Below, one piece after another: positions 26,562 to 34,907 of a stretch of 62,769 nt of DNA. The stretch is taken from NCBI GenBank assembly GCA_001897355.1, contig MKST01000001.1:271756-334524 (forward strand), read 5' to 3'. Under the pieces are notes generated by a model, which made no database searches, was not told the origin of the DNA, and was given only the letters and a program-made list of their open reading frames with translations. The stretch is from Solirubrobacterales bacterium 67-14. Lineage in GTDB: Bacteria > Actinomycetota > Thermoleophilia > Solirubrobacterales > 70-9. The stretch's first letter is position 1, and the number at the start of each line of letters is the position of its first letter. Made by a program: the position numbers and the translations under genes.

Positions 26562-27353
26562 GTGGGCAAGGACGCGAACGGCAAGTACCAGGTGCCGGCC
26601 GTGGTCGGGGCGATCAGCATCCTCAACGAGCTGTCCGGCACCGGCGAGTCCGGGGCGACGCAGTCCGAGCTGGTCCAGGCGACCGGCCTCTCGAAGAGCA
26701 CGATGCACAACCTGCTCTCGACCTTGGAGGGCCACGGCTTCGTGCGGCGGGACGACAACACGCGGCAGTACCGGCTCGGGCCGGCGCTGATCCCGCTGGG
26801 CAACGAGGCGACCCGCCAGGTCAAGCTGGTGCGGAGCACCCTCGACCGGGTCGCGCCGCTGGCCGGGGAGCACGGGCTCTCGTTCGCGGTGGCCCAGCCG
26901 ATCGATTCGAAGCAGCTGAGGATCATCAGCCGCTACTACCCGCCCGGCGACGTCCACGTGGGCATCACCGTCGGCAGCTCCTACGGGCCGATGGACGGTG
27001 CTCTGGGCAAGGTGCTGCTGGCCGCGATGGACGAAGCCGACGCGAAGCGGGTGGTCAAGGGCCGCAAGCTCCCGGCCCACACCCGGGCCACGATCACCAG
27101 CCCGGAGTCCCTGATCGACGAGGTGGCCGAGGTCCGCGCCCGCGGCTGGTCGGTCTCCCACGGCGAACTCAACGAGAACAACGCGGTCGCGGCGGGGATC
27201 TGGGGTACCGACGGCGAGCTCGAGCTGGTCTTGCTGGCGCTCGGCTTCCCGACCCAGCTCGACGGCGACCGGCTGACCGAGGTCGGCGAACTGCTGCGCG
27301 ACACAGCCGACGAAGTGATGGCGACCGCCGGCGCCAGCGCCCCGGGGCGCTGA
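26562..27353 (+). CDS. IclR-family transcriptional regulator
   Basis: The 263-residue regulator has an N-terminal winged helix (TQSELVQATGLSKSTMHNLLSTLEGHGFV, quoted here by its ends; about residues 25-55) and a C-terminal IclR effector domain containing VGSSYGPMDGALGKVLLAA and GWSVSHGELNENNAVAAGI. The GTG start follows AAGGAGAT, 5 nt after the dehydrogenase stop. It lies between the two operators with the GAAC-N3-GTTC-N7-TGAAC layout, so it is the likely regulator of both transcription units of the island. Confidence 0.9.
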   Translation: MGKDANGKYQVPAVVGAISILNELSGTGESGATQSELVQATGLSKSTMHNLLSTLEGHGFVRRDDNTRQYRLGPALIPLGNEATRQVKLVRSTLDRVAPLAGEHGLSFAVAQPIDSKQLRIISRYYPPGDVHVGITVGSSYGPMDGALGKVLLAAMDEADAKRVVKGRKLPAHTRATITSPESLIDEVAEVRARGWSVSHGELNENNAVAAGIWGTDGELELVLLALGFPTQLDGDRLTEVGELLRDTADEVMATAGASAPGR

Positions 27354-27497
27354 AAGCTGCTCGGTCGGAGCCGATCCGATGTCAAGCCCACCGGCTTGGA
27401 GGGCTGGAAGAACCTCGGCCGGAAATTTGCTCCCGCGGTACAGGAAAAAGAGTTGGCACGAAGGTTCCCGCTGTGTTAGGTTTCCGTCCACGATATA

Positions 27498-27520
27498 GAA
27501 CTTGGTTCAGCATATTGAAC
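27498..27520 (+). promoter_or_regulatory. Putative IclR operator before the hydantoinase operon
   Basis: Same GAAC-N3-GTTC-N7-TGAAC arrangement as at 25084-25106. It sits inside the 247-bp gap between the IclR gene and 27601, next to a TATAGA hexamer, as expected for a promoter-overlapping site. Confidence 0.6.
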
Positions 27521-27600
27521 AACCTGAGGGTCGAAAGTCCGGACGGAAGGGAAATGCTGAACAGTCTCCCGGCGATCGGGAGCTCTGACAGGAGATCGAA

Positions 27601-29157
27601 GTGAGCGAACCGAGGGAAGTGGACCTGGTCATCAAGGGTGGCACGGTGGTCAGCCCCAGCGGCACCCGCAAGGTAGGCATCGCGGTCGATGACGGCAAGA
27701 TCGTCGCCGTGACCCAGGACGAGTTCCTGCCGCCGGCGAAGAAGACCGTTGACGCGAGTGGCCTTCACGTGATTCCCGGCCTGGTCGATACCGAAGCCCA
27801 CCCCGGCTGTTACTCGCCGCTCAAGGACGACCTCGGCTCCGAGTCCCGGGCCGCGGTCACCGCCGGCGTCACGACCTGGGGCATCCACGCCCCCTCGACC
27901 CGGATGGGCCACCCGACCTTCGCCGAGTTCGTGCAAAAAGAGGACGTGATCTCCTTCCACGACTCCTTCCCCTACTTCGAGCAGGCGGTCAAGGACGACG
28001 CGGCGGTCGACGTCTTCGCGACCTACATGCTGGAGACCGACCAGCAGGCCGAGGAGATCCCCGAGTACGCGAAGGACCACGGCGTCACCTCCTACAAGCT
28101 CTACCTCCAGGCGATGAGTCCCGAGTCCGAACCGAACTGGCCCGGCCGCCGCGCCGGGTTGGGCGCCGGCTTCGACGACGGCGTGATCTGGGTGACCATG
28201 GAGAACGTGGCCGAGATGGGCCGCCCCGGCATCGTCTGCATGCACTGCGAGAACTGGGAAGTGGCCCGGATCTTCGACAAGCGGCTCAAGGCCGAGGGTC
28301 GGACCGACTGGGCGACCTGGTCGGACCGCTCGCCGCATTACCTGGAGGCTTCGCACATCCGCTGGTACGGCGACATGGCCGCCCACCTCGGCTGCCCGAT
28401 CTACATCCAGCACTCGACCACCCCCGAGTCCTACAAGGAGATCCTCGAGCTCCGCGGCCGCGGGGTCGAGTGTCACGCCCAGACCGGTCCGCACTGGCTG
28501 CACTTCGGCAAGGAAGAGCACAACGCCTGGCGGATCAACGTGCCGCTGCGCTCGCGCCACAACAACCCCAACATCTGGAGTGCGATCCAGGCCGGGATCA
28601 TCAACTCGGTCGGCTCCGACCACGTCGTCGCCTGGGGTGACGCCAGCTACGAAGCCTCCTACAACGAGAACATCTGGGAGCTCAAGACCGGCTTCACCTC
28701 GCGGGTCGAGATGCTGCTGCCGGTGCTGCTGAACGGGGTCAACGAGGGCAAGATCACGCTCGAGCGGATGGTCGAGGTCGCCTGCTCCGAGCCGGCCCGC
28801 ATCTTCGGCGTCTACCCGCAGAAGGGCCTGATCGACATCGGTGCCGACGCCGACCTGGTCCTGGTCGATCTCGACAAGGAGGTCACCGTCAAGAACGAGA
28901 ACGTGCTGACCCGCTCCGGCTGGACCTGCATCATGGACCACACCCTCAAGGGCTGGGGCGTCGCCACCTTCCTGCGCGGCAAGCAGATGTCGAAATGGGA
29001 CGACGGTGCGCCCGGACCCGAGTTCATCGGCGATGCCGACGGCCAGTACCTGCGCCGCACGCCCGGCCAGGACCTGTTGCCGGTCGCCGGTGGCGAGGGC
29101 GCGCGGGCCGAGGTCCGCCCGCAGGTCAAGGTCGGCATGAACGACGAGGGCGCCTGA
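27601..29157 (+). CDS. Hydantoinase/dihydropyrimidinase-like amidohydrolase with altered HxH motif
   Basis: The 518-residue cyclic-amidase family member starts with the typical VIKGGTVVSPSG strand. Probable metal-site elements are SYKLYLQ (candidate carboxylated Lys), CMHCEN, IYIQHSTT and GSDHVV. At the first metal motif, however, the usual DxHxH reads VDTEAH: the first His is Glu and the second remains. The chemistry would be hydrolysis of a cyclic amide or ureide. The changed ligand may signal a different metal arrangement or substrate. The GTG start follows ACAGGAGAT. It is the first gene of the long operon that runs to 32960 or beyond. Confidence 0.8.
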   Translation: MSEPREVDLVIKGGTVVSPSGTRKVGIAVDDGKIVAVTQDEFLPPAKKTVDASGLHVIPGLVDTEAHPGCYSPLKDDLGSESRAAVTAGVTTWGIHAPSTRMGHPTFAEFVQKEDVISFHDSFPYFEQAVKDDAAVDVFATYMLETDQQAEEIPEYAKDHGVTSYKLYLQAMSPESEPNWPGRRAGLGAGFDDGVIWVTMENVAEMGRPGIVCMHCENWEVARIFDKRLKAEGRTDWATWSDRSPHYLEASHIRWYGDMAAHLGCPIYIQHSTTPESYKEILELRGRGVECHAQTGPHWLHFGKEEHNAWRINVPLRSRHNNPNIWSAIQAGIINSVGSDHVVAWGDASYEASYNENIWELKTGFTSRVEMLLPVLLNGVNEGKITLERMVEVACSEPARIFGVYPQKGLIDIGADADLVLVDLDKEVTVKNENVLTRSGWTCIMDHTLKGWGVATFLRGKQMSKWDDGAPGPEFIGDADGQYLRRTPGQDLLPVAGGEGARAEVRPQVKVGMNDEGA

Positions 29158-29158
29158 G

Positions 29159-29917
29159 ATGGCCAACGTCTGGGACGACGTACTCCCCGAGGAGGACCGG
29201 CAGGTCTTCGAGGCGGCCGGCTGGGGCAAGGACGTCGGCTTCGGTGAGAAGCCGGTCCTGCTCGTCGTCGATGTGATCTACAACTTCGTCGGCGACGTGC
29301 CCGAGCCGATCCTCGAGTCGATCAAGCGCTGGCGCTACTCCTGCGGCGAGCGCGGCTGGGAGGGGGTCAAGCATCTCGAACGCCTGATCGCCACCGCCCG
29401 GGAGAAGCAGATCCCGATCGTCTACACAGGCATGGACCGGCGCCCCGACGGCTTCGACCAGGGCGCCTGGAACTGGAAGAGCTACCGCTCGGGCGAGGCC
29501 TCGGACGTCAAGGGATCGCTCGGCAACGAGATCGTGAAGGAGATCGCGCCCGAACCCCAGGACATCTACTTCGTCAAGGACAAGCCGAGTGCCTTCCACG
29601 GAACCCACCTGCTCGACTATCTGATCTACCTCGGGGCGGATACGGTGATCACCACGGGTACTACGACCAGCGGTTGCGTCCGGGCCAGCGCGGTTGACGC
29701 CACCCAGTACAACTACCGCTCGATCGTGCCCGAGGAATGCGTCTGGGACCGCTCGATGATCTCGCACAAGGTGAACCTGCTCGACATCCAGATGAAATAC
29801 GGGGACGTGAAGAAGACCGACGCGGTGATCGAGTACTTCCGGTCGCTGCCCGACCGACCCTGCGGCCCGAACACGCCGACCGGCGTCGCCAACACCGATC
29901 AGGAGGTGCCCAAGTGA
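29159..29917 (+). CDS. Isochorismatase-like cysteine amidohydrolase (N-carbamoylsarcosine amidase type)
   Basis: The 252-residue protein has the catalytic triad of this fold: Asp in LLVVDVIYNF (about residue 40), Lys in FVKDKPSAFHGT (about 140) and Cys in TTSGCVRASA (about 176). The N-carbamoylsarcosine amidase/maleamate amidase branch removes carbamoyl or amide groups, releasing ammonia. It begins one base after the hydantoinase stop codon. A hydantoinase followed by such an amidase is the classical order for degrading a cyclic ureide via a carbamoyl amino acid; whether that applies here is inferred. Confidence 0.85.
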   Translation: MANVWDDVLPEEDRQVFEAAGWGKDVGFGEKPVLLVVDVIYNFVGDVPEPILESIKRWRYSCGERGWEGVKHLERLIATAREKQIPIVYTGMDRRPDGFDQGAWNWKSYRSGEASDVKGSLGNEIVKEIAPEPQDIYFVKDKPSAFHGTHLLDYLIYLGADTVITTGTTTSGCVRASAVDATQYNYRSIVPEECVWDRSMISHKVNLLDIQMKYGDVKKTDAVIEYFRSLPDRPCGPNTPTGVANTDQEVPK

Positions 29918-30495
29918 GCGAGGAACTGAACCTGGACGTCGAAGTCCGCAAGGTCGTCACCGTGGTCGAAGAGGTCCACACCGAAGGCGGCCGGGGCGAC
30001 GGCGGGGGACCGCTGAAGAAGGTGGCCGTGGCCGTCGTCTTCAAGAACCCGTACGCCGGCAAGCCCTTCACCGAGGACCTTTCCGAACTGGTCGAAGCCT
30101 CGGCCGGGCTCGGCACCTTGATCGGGCAGCGAGCCAACGAGGCGATCGGCGGCGAGGTCGAAAGCCACGGCAAGGCGGTCGTGGTCGGCACCGCGGGCGA
30201 GCAAGAGCACGGCAACGCCGCCAAGACGACCGCCTTCGGCAACCCCTTCCGCGAGGGCTTCGGCGGCGGCAAGGCCTGGCTGCCCTCGACCACCAAGCGC
30301 TGCGCCCCCGGCGCCACGGTGGACGTGCCCCTCTGTTACAAGGACGAGATCTGGGTTCGTTCGCACTACGACACGATCACGATCCAGGTCGAAGATGCCC
30401 CCGCGCCGGACGAGATCATGCTGGTCGGGGCGGTTGCTTCGCGCGGCCGGCTCAACGCCCGGGTCGGTGGCAAGACCAAGGAAGAGGTCGAGTAG
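29914..30495 (+). CDS. DUF1185 'amino acid synthesis' family protein
   Basis: The GTG at 29914 overlaps the amidase stop (GTGA), giving 193 residues. The sequence KKVAVAVVFKNPYAGKPFTEDLSEL and the segments GKAVVVGTAGEQEHGNA and GKAWLPSTTKRCAPGA (each quoted in part) are characteristic of the DUF1185 family. Family members recur in amide- and heterocycle-degradation clusters, but no biochemical role is established that I know of. Its conserved position inside a coupled operon suggests an enzyme or an assembly factor for the neighbouring amidohydrolases. Confidence 0.75.
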   Translation: MSEELNLDVEVRKVVTVVEEVHTEGGRGDGGGPLKKVAVAVVFKNPYAGKPFTEDLSELVEASAGLGTLIGQRANEAIGGEVESHGKAVVVGTAGEQEHGNAAKTTAFGNPFREGFGGGKAWLPSTTKRCAPGATVDVPLCYKDEIWVRSHYDTITIQVEDAPAPDEIMLVGAVASRGRLNARVGGKTKEEVE

Positions 30496-30553
30496 AGACC
30501 ATGGCCCGGGCCAGCATCGACAATGCGGCGCGGGCCGCCACGGGGACGGCTCG

Positions 30554-31708
30554 ATGAGCCGGACCCTGGAGATCCGCAACCTGGCCGGTCTGGTCACCGG
30601 CCGGCTCGACGGCGAGGTCGCCGAGCCGGAGGTGATCCGGGTCGAGGACGGGATCATCACCGCTTTCGAGCCCGGCCCGGAACCCGACCTCGTGCTCGAC
30701 GCCGGTGGAGCCGTCATCTGTCCTGGCCTGATCGACTCGCATGCCCACGTCGTCTTCGGTGACTGGACGCCGCGCCAGGGCACCCTTGGCTGGATCGAGT
30801 CCTCGATGCACGGCGGGGTCACCTCGATGATGTCGGCCTCCGAGGTCCACCTGCCGGGCCGGCCCAAGGACCGCCAGGGCGTCAAGGCCCTGGCCGTCGC
30901 CGCCCAGCGGGCCTTCGAGAACTTCCGGCCCGGCGGCGTAAAAGTGATGGCCGGCTCGGTGATCATCGAGCCGACCCTCGAACCCGAGGACTTCGCCGAG
31001 CTGAAGGAGAACGGCGTCTGGCTGGCCAAGGTCGGCTTCGGCGACTTCAGTCCGCAGGCCGACGCGGCGCCCCTGGTCCGCGCGGCCCAGGAGCAGGGCT
31101 TCGTGGTGATGAACCACACCGGCGGCGCCTCGATCCCCGATTCCTCGCCGGTCACGATCGAGGACGTGCTGGCGCTCGGCTGCGACATCATCGGCCACGC
31201 CAACGGCGGCACGACCGCCCTGCCGGACCAGGACCTGCCCCGCCTCTTCGACGCCCCCGGGGCGATCCAGCTGGTCCAGGCCGGCAACCTGCGCTCCAGC
31301 ATGGAGATCGTCGAGATCGGCTGGGAGGAAGACCGTCTCGACCGCGTGGTGCTGGCCACCGACACCCCGACCGGGACCGGCGTGATGCCGCTCGGGATGA
31401 TCAAGACCGTCTGCGAGATCTCCTCACTCTGCGGCATGTCGGCGCCGAAGGCGATCGCCCTGGCGACCGGCAACAACGGGGCCGTGCTCGGGGTCGAACA
31501 GGGCATCTTGGACGTGGGCCGGCCGGCCGATCTCTTCTGCTGCTTCCGTCCACTCGGCTCGTCGCAGGACGGCCCGCTCGAGTCGATCGAGTACGGGGAC
31601 ATCCCCGGCATCGCCGCGGTCGTGGTCGACGGCGAAGTCAGGGCGCTCAGGTCGAGAAACACCCCGGCTCCGGATGGAGCCTGTGAAATCAAGGAGAAGA
31701 ATGGCTGA
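30554..31708 (+). CDS. Enamidase-like amidohydrolase
   Basis: The ATG at 30554 gives 384 residues and the family's N-terminus. The order of motifs follows enamidase of anaerobic nicotinate fermentation: LIDSHAHVVFGDWTPRQ (metal HxH), LHGG-type ESSMHGGVTSMMSA, HLPGRPKDRQGVKALAV, RPGGVKVMAGSVIIE, MNHTGGASIP, GHANGGTTAL, ATDTPTGTGVMPLGM and SRNTPAP at the end. Enamidase hydrolyses 1,4,5,6-tetrahydro-6-oxonicotinate to 2-formylglutarate and ammonia. The whole-length likeness suggests ring opening of a cyclic enamide here too, and the aldehyde product would suit the dehydrogenase at 25156. Confidence 0.8.
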   Translation: MSRTLEIRNLAGLVTGRLDGEVAEPEVIRVEDGIITAFEPGPEPDLVLDAGGAVICPGLIDSHAHVVFGDWTPRQGTLGWIESSMHGGVTSMMSASEVHLPGRPKDRQGVKALAVAAQRAFENFRPGGVKVMAGSVIIEPTLEPEDFAELKENGVWLAKVGFGDFSPQADAAPLVRAAQEQGFVVMNHTGGASIPDSSPVTIEDVLALGCDIIGHANGGTTALPDQDLPRLFDAPGAIQLVQAGNLRSSMEIVEIGWEEDRLDRVVLATDTPTGTGVMPLGMIKTVCEISSLCGMSAPKAIALATGNNGAVLGVEQGILDVGRPADLFCCFRPLGSSQDGPLESIEYGDIPGIAAVVVDGEVRALRSRNTPAPDGACEIKEKNG

Positions 31709-32282
31709 AGTGATCGTGCCGGCCCGTGAGGCCCGGACCATGGAAGTGAAGAAGGGCCAGACCCTGGAGATCGTCGACCTCGAGGGCCAGCAGGTCGGCG
31801 ACTTCGCCGCCTGGCTCGCGAGCGACCCGGACGAGTACCTCTCGCCTTCACACACGGTCTCTTCGCTCTCCAAGCTGGTGCCGGAGGTCGGGGACTCGAT
31901 CCTCTCCAACCACCGCCGTCCGCTGCTGAAGATCATTCGCGACGACGTCGGCCGCCACGACCTGGTCGTGCCCTGCTGCGATCCCGAGCGCTACTCGATC
32001 GACTACGGCGAGCCCGACCACGGGTCCTGCCTGCTCTCGCTGGAGACAGCGACCGAAGGCATGAACCTGCCGCTCCGCGGCGAGATGTGCTGGAACGTGT
32101 TCATGAACAACCAGCTCGAGGACGGCAAGATCGTCACCTACGAGCCACCCCACCCGGCCGGTTCAACGATCGCGATGGAGGTATTGGAGGACATGACGGT
32201 CGCGCTCTCCGCTTGCCCCCAGGACATCTCTGCGGTCAATGCCTACAACCCGACCCCGATGGCGCTGAGGACCAGTGACTGA
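31701..32282 (+). CDS. DUF1989 (urea-carboxylase-associated) family protein
   Basis: An AAGGAGAAG ribosome-binding site fixes the ATG at 31701, overlapping the enamidase end by 8 bp and giving 193 residues. The sequence matches DUF1989: PAREARTMEVKKGQTLEIVD, QQVGDFAAW, SHTVSSLSKL, CCDPERYS and a late MCWNVFMN with a Cys, likely metal-binding. Relatives accompany urea carboxylase and amidohydrolase genes, and members of this family have been linked to guanidine/urea metabolism. The exact role here is unknown. Confidence 0.8.
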   Translation: MAEVIVPAREARTMEVKKGQTLEIVDLEGQQVGDFAAWLASDPDEYLSPSHTVSSLSKLVPEVGDSILSNHRRPLLKIIRDDVGRHDLVVPCCDPERYSIDYGEPDHGSCLLSLETATEGMNLPLRGEMCWNVFMNNQLEDGKIVTYEPPHPAGSTIAMEVLEDMTVALSACPQDISAVNAYNPTPMALRTSD

Positions 32283-32960
32283 GTGACCGACGCCGCCCCG
32301 ACAACCGCCGCCGAAGTCGCCGAGGCCGCCCGGATCATCTCCGGGGCCGGCCTGATCGAGGCCTTCGGCCACGTTTCGGCCCGGGACGGGGACGGGTTCC
32401 TGATCACCGCGACCCGCCCACTCGGCGGGGCGAGTGAACAGGACGTCCACCGGGTCGACGCTGAAGGTGCGGCGCCCGAGGGGGCAACCGACGTGCCGCT
32501 GGAGACGCCGATGCACGCGGCGGTCTACGCGGCCCGGGAAGACGTGAACGCGATCTGCCGCACCCACTCGCCGGCCGCGGTGAGGGCCGGCGCGCGGGGC
32601 CAGGTGCCCCCGCTGGTCCACGGGCTGGCCGGGCTGGCCGGCGAGGTGTCCGTCTGCGGGCGCACCGACCTGGTCACCGACCGGGCGGCCGGGCAGGAGA
32701 TCGCAGAAGACCTCGGCAGTGCGGACTCACTGCTGATCCGCGGGAACGGTGCGATCGCGACCGGGCACAGCCTGGCCGAAGCGGTGGTCCGCGCCCGCTA
32801 CCTGGAGGAGAGGTGTCTGGTGGGAGAGGGGATCGGCCAGGAGGAAGGTTGGAGGACCGACCTCGTGGAGCCCCGTGCCAGATGGTTCGAAAAGGAAACG
32901 ACCCGGGCCTGGGCCTGGTTGCGATGGAGGTATGGCGGAGAAAAAGAGGGATCGCGTTAA
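32283..32960 (+). CDS. Class II aldolase/adducin-family protein
   Basis: The 225-residue protein shows the fuculose-phosphate-aldolase-type layout: GHVSARDGDGFLIT near residue 30, a metal-binding CRTHSPAAV segment (about 95) and LLIRGNGAIATG (about 150). Family members are zinc aldolases, epimerases or decarboxylases acting on small carbonyl compounds. The GTG start directly follows the DUF1989 stop, so translation is coupled. It may cleave or decarboxylate a late intermediate of the pathway. Confidence 0.75.
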   Translation: MTDAAPTTAAEVAEAARIISGAGLIEAFGHVSARDGDGFLITATRPLGGASEQDVHRVDAEGAAPEGATDVPLETPMHAAVYAAREDVNAICRTHSPAAVRAGARGQVPPLVHGLAGLAGEVSVCGRTDLVTDRAAGQEIAEDLGSADSLLIRGNGAIATGHSLAEAVVRARYLEERCLVGEGIGQEEGWRTDLVEPRARWFEKETTRAWAWLRWRYGGEKEGSR

Positions 32961-33018
32961 ACCGGACCCGGGTGAGATCCGGGACAGGTATTTCGGACTA
33001 AAACCAGAGAGAGGACCC

Positions 33019-34050
33019 ATGAGATTCACAAGCAGTTGGAAAAAGATCATGTTGTTGCTGGCCGCGACGATGGCACTCGCCGTCGGGGTCGCCGCCTGCG
33101 GCTCGAGCGACGATGACTCCGGTGACTCCGGCTCCGGCACGGCCGGTGGCACCCAGGACGCGACCCTGGTGCTGGACTTCGTGCCCGGCGCCGTCCACTC
33201 GGGCATCTACGAGGCCGTCCAGAAGGGCTACTACGAAGACAACGGCATCAACCTCAAGATCATCGAGCCGACCTCGACGGCCGACACCCTGAAGCTGATC
33301 GACGCCGGCAAGGCCGAGTTCGGGATCGCCGACGGCATCGACCTGGCGACCCAGATCAGTGACGGCCGCGAGGCCCAGGGCATCATGGCGATCGCGCAGC
33401 GTCCCCCGGGTGGTCTGATCACCCTGAAGGACAGCGACATCACCGATCCGAAGCAGCTCGAGGGCCAGACGGTGGGCGTCACCGGCGTCCCCTCGGACAA
33501 CGCGATCCTGAACACGATCATGAAGGACTCGGGCGGTAACCCCGATGATGCCGACGTGGTCACGATCGGGTTCAACGGCGTCCAGGCACTGGAGTCCGGC
33601 AAGGTGGCCGCCTTCACCGGCTTCATCCCGGCCGACGGCGTCCAGGTCGAAGCCGACGGCTACCCGACCAAGTCGTTCGCGCTCGACGAGTACGGTGGAC
33701 CGTCCTACCCGGGCCTGGTCGTCTTCTCGACCGAGTCGAAGATCGGCGACGACCCCGACCTGATGCAGGGCTTCGTCGACGCGACGATCAAGGGCTACCA
33801 GGATGCGCTCGCGGATCCGGCCGAGGCGATCGACGCGCTGATCTCCCAGACTCAGGGCATCGACAAGAAGCTGGCTACGGAGTCGTTCAAGGCCTGGACC
33901 CCGCTGCTCGGGCCGTCCGACACCTTCGGGCAGTTCAACAAGAAGAACCTGGAGTCGCTCTCCACGTTCATGGTGGACAACGATCTGGCCAAGGAACCAA
34001 TCTCGCCGGATCGTTACGCGACCACCGATTTCACCCAGCCCAAAGAGTGA
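33019..34050 (+). CDS. ABC transporter substrate-binding lipoprotein, NMT1/ThiY type
   Basis: The ATG at 33019 opens a lipoprotein signal peptide whose lipobox is VAAC (Cys about residue 25), followed by an acidic Ser/Asp linker. The 343-residue product has the NMT1/THI5 fold: VLDFVPGAVHSGIYEAVQKGYYEDNGI corresponds (in part quoted) to the LDWTPNTNHTGIYVA region of pyrimidine-precursor binders. Relatives bind hydroxymethylpyrimidine, formylaminopyrimidine, riboflavin, taurine or other small heterocycles and anions. With the adjacent ATPase and permease it forms a full importer and is the best clue to a heterocyclic substrate for the island. Confidence 0.85.
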   Translation: MRFTSSWKKIMLLLAATMALAVGVAACGSSDDDSGDSGSGTAGGTQDATLVLDFVPGAVHSGIYEAVQKGYYEDNGINLKIIEPTSTADTLKLIDAGKAEFGIADGIDLATQISDGREAQGIMAIAQRPPGGLITLKDSDITDPKQLEGQTVGVTGVPSDNAILNTIMKDSGGNPDDADVVTIGFNGVQALESGKVAAFTGFIPADGVQVEADGYPTKSFALDEYGGPSYPGLVVFSTESKIGDDPDLMQGFVDATIKGYQDALADPAEAIDALISQTQGIDKKLATESFKAWTPLLGPSDTFGQFNKKNLESLSTFMVDNDLAKEPISPDRYATTDFTQPKE

Positions 34051-34082
34051 CCCGGGCGTAAGAGAAGCAGAGGAGGATTGAC

Positions 34083-34907
34083 TTGCAGGCAGGTTCGAAA
34101 CTCAAGATCGAAGGTCTCTCGAAGACCTATCGGGGTGCGGGTGGCGGCGAGAACGTCACCGCGCTCAAGGATGTCGGCATCGAAATAGGAGCCGGGGAAT
34201 TCGTCTCGATCGTGGGTCCCTCTGGATGCGGCAAGTCGACCCTCTTCAACATCATCGCCGGGCTGATCCGGCCGTCGAGCGGCAAGGTGCTGCTCGACGG
34301 CCGGCAACCCGACGAACTGCTCGGCTCGGTCGGGTACATGCCTCAGCGCGACTGCCTGATGCCGTGGCGCACGGTGCTCGACAACACCACGCTCGGGCTG
34401 GAGCTGAACGGCGTGCGCAAGAAGGAGGCCCACAAGAAGGCGAAGGCGGAGTTCGAGCGCTTCGGCCTGGCCGGCTTCGAGAAGCATTGGCCGGCCAAAC
34501 TCTCCGGCGGCATGAAGCAGCGCGCCGCCCTGCTGCGCACCTTCCTCGCCGGCCGTGACGTGATGCTGCTCGACGAGCCCTTCGGCGCTCTGGACGCGCT
34601 GACCCGGGCCAACATGCAGCAGTGGCTGCTCGACGTCTGGCAGGAAGACCGCAAGACCATTCTTTTCGTGACCCACGACGTCGAGGAAGCGATTTATCTC
34701 TCCGACCGGGTCTACGTGATGTCGGGCCGTCCGGGCCGCGTCTCGCTGGACGTGAAGGTGAGCCTGGAACGGCCCCGCAAGCCGGAGGTCACCATGTCCC
34801 CGGAATTCCTGGTGCTGAAGCAGAAGCTGCTTCGCCCACTCGAGGAGGCCGCCGCCGGCGGTGGCGTCTTCATCGATGACCGGCCGACCCTCGAGGAGCA
34901 GATCTGA
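34083..34907 (+). CDS. ABC transporter ATPase (NitT/TauT/ThiZ class)
   Basis: The 274-residue ATPase has Walker A GPSGCGKST (residues 45-53), a Q-loop in GYMPQRDCL, signature LSGGMKQRAAL and Walker B VMLLDEPFGALD, followed by the switch histidine in FVTHDVEEA. It energises import of the ligand delivered by the lipoprotein at 33019. The TTG start follows AGAGGAGG. Its stop codon overlaps the start of the permease gene. Confidence 0.95.
   Translation: MQAGSKLKIEGLSKTYRGAGGGENVTALKDVGIEIGAGEFVSIVGPSGCGKSTLFNIIAGLIRPSSGKVLLDGRQPDELLGSVGYMPQRDCLMPWRTVLDNTTLGLELNGVRKKEAHKKAKAEFERFGLAGFEKHWPAKLSGGMKQRAALLRTFLAGRDVMLLDEPFGALDALTRANMQQWLLDVWQEDRKTILFVTHDVEEAIYLSDRVYVMSGRPGRVSLDVKVSLERPRKPEVTMSPEFLVLKQKLLRPLEEAAAGGGVFIDDRPTLEEQI

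Noticed and set aside
29899..31851. Minus-strand ORF of 650 codons
   Set aside because: Antisense to the DUF1185 and enamidase-like genes; Ser/Pro/Arg-rich low-complexity shadow.
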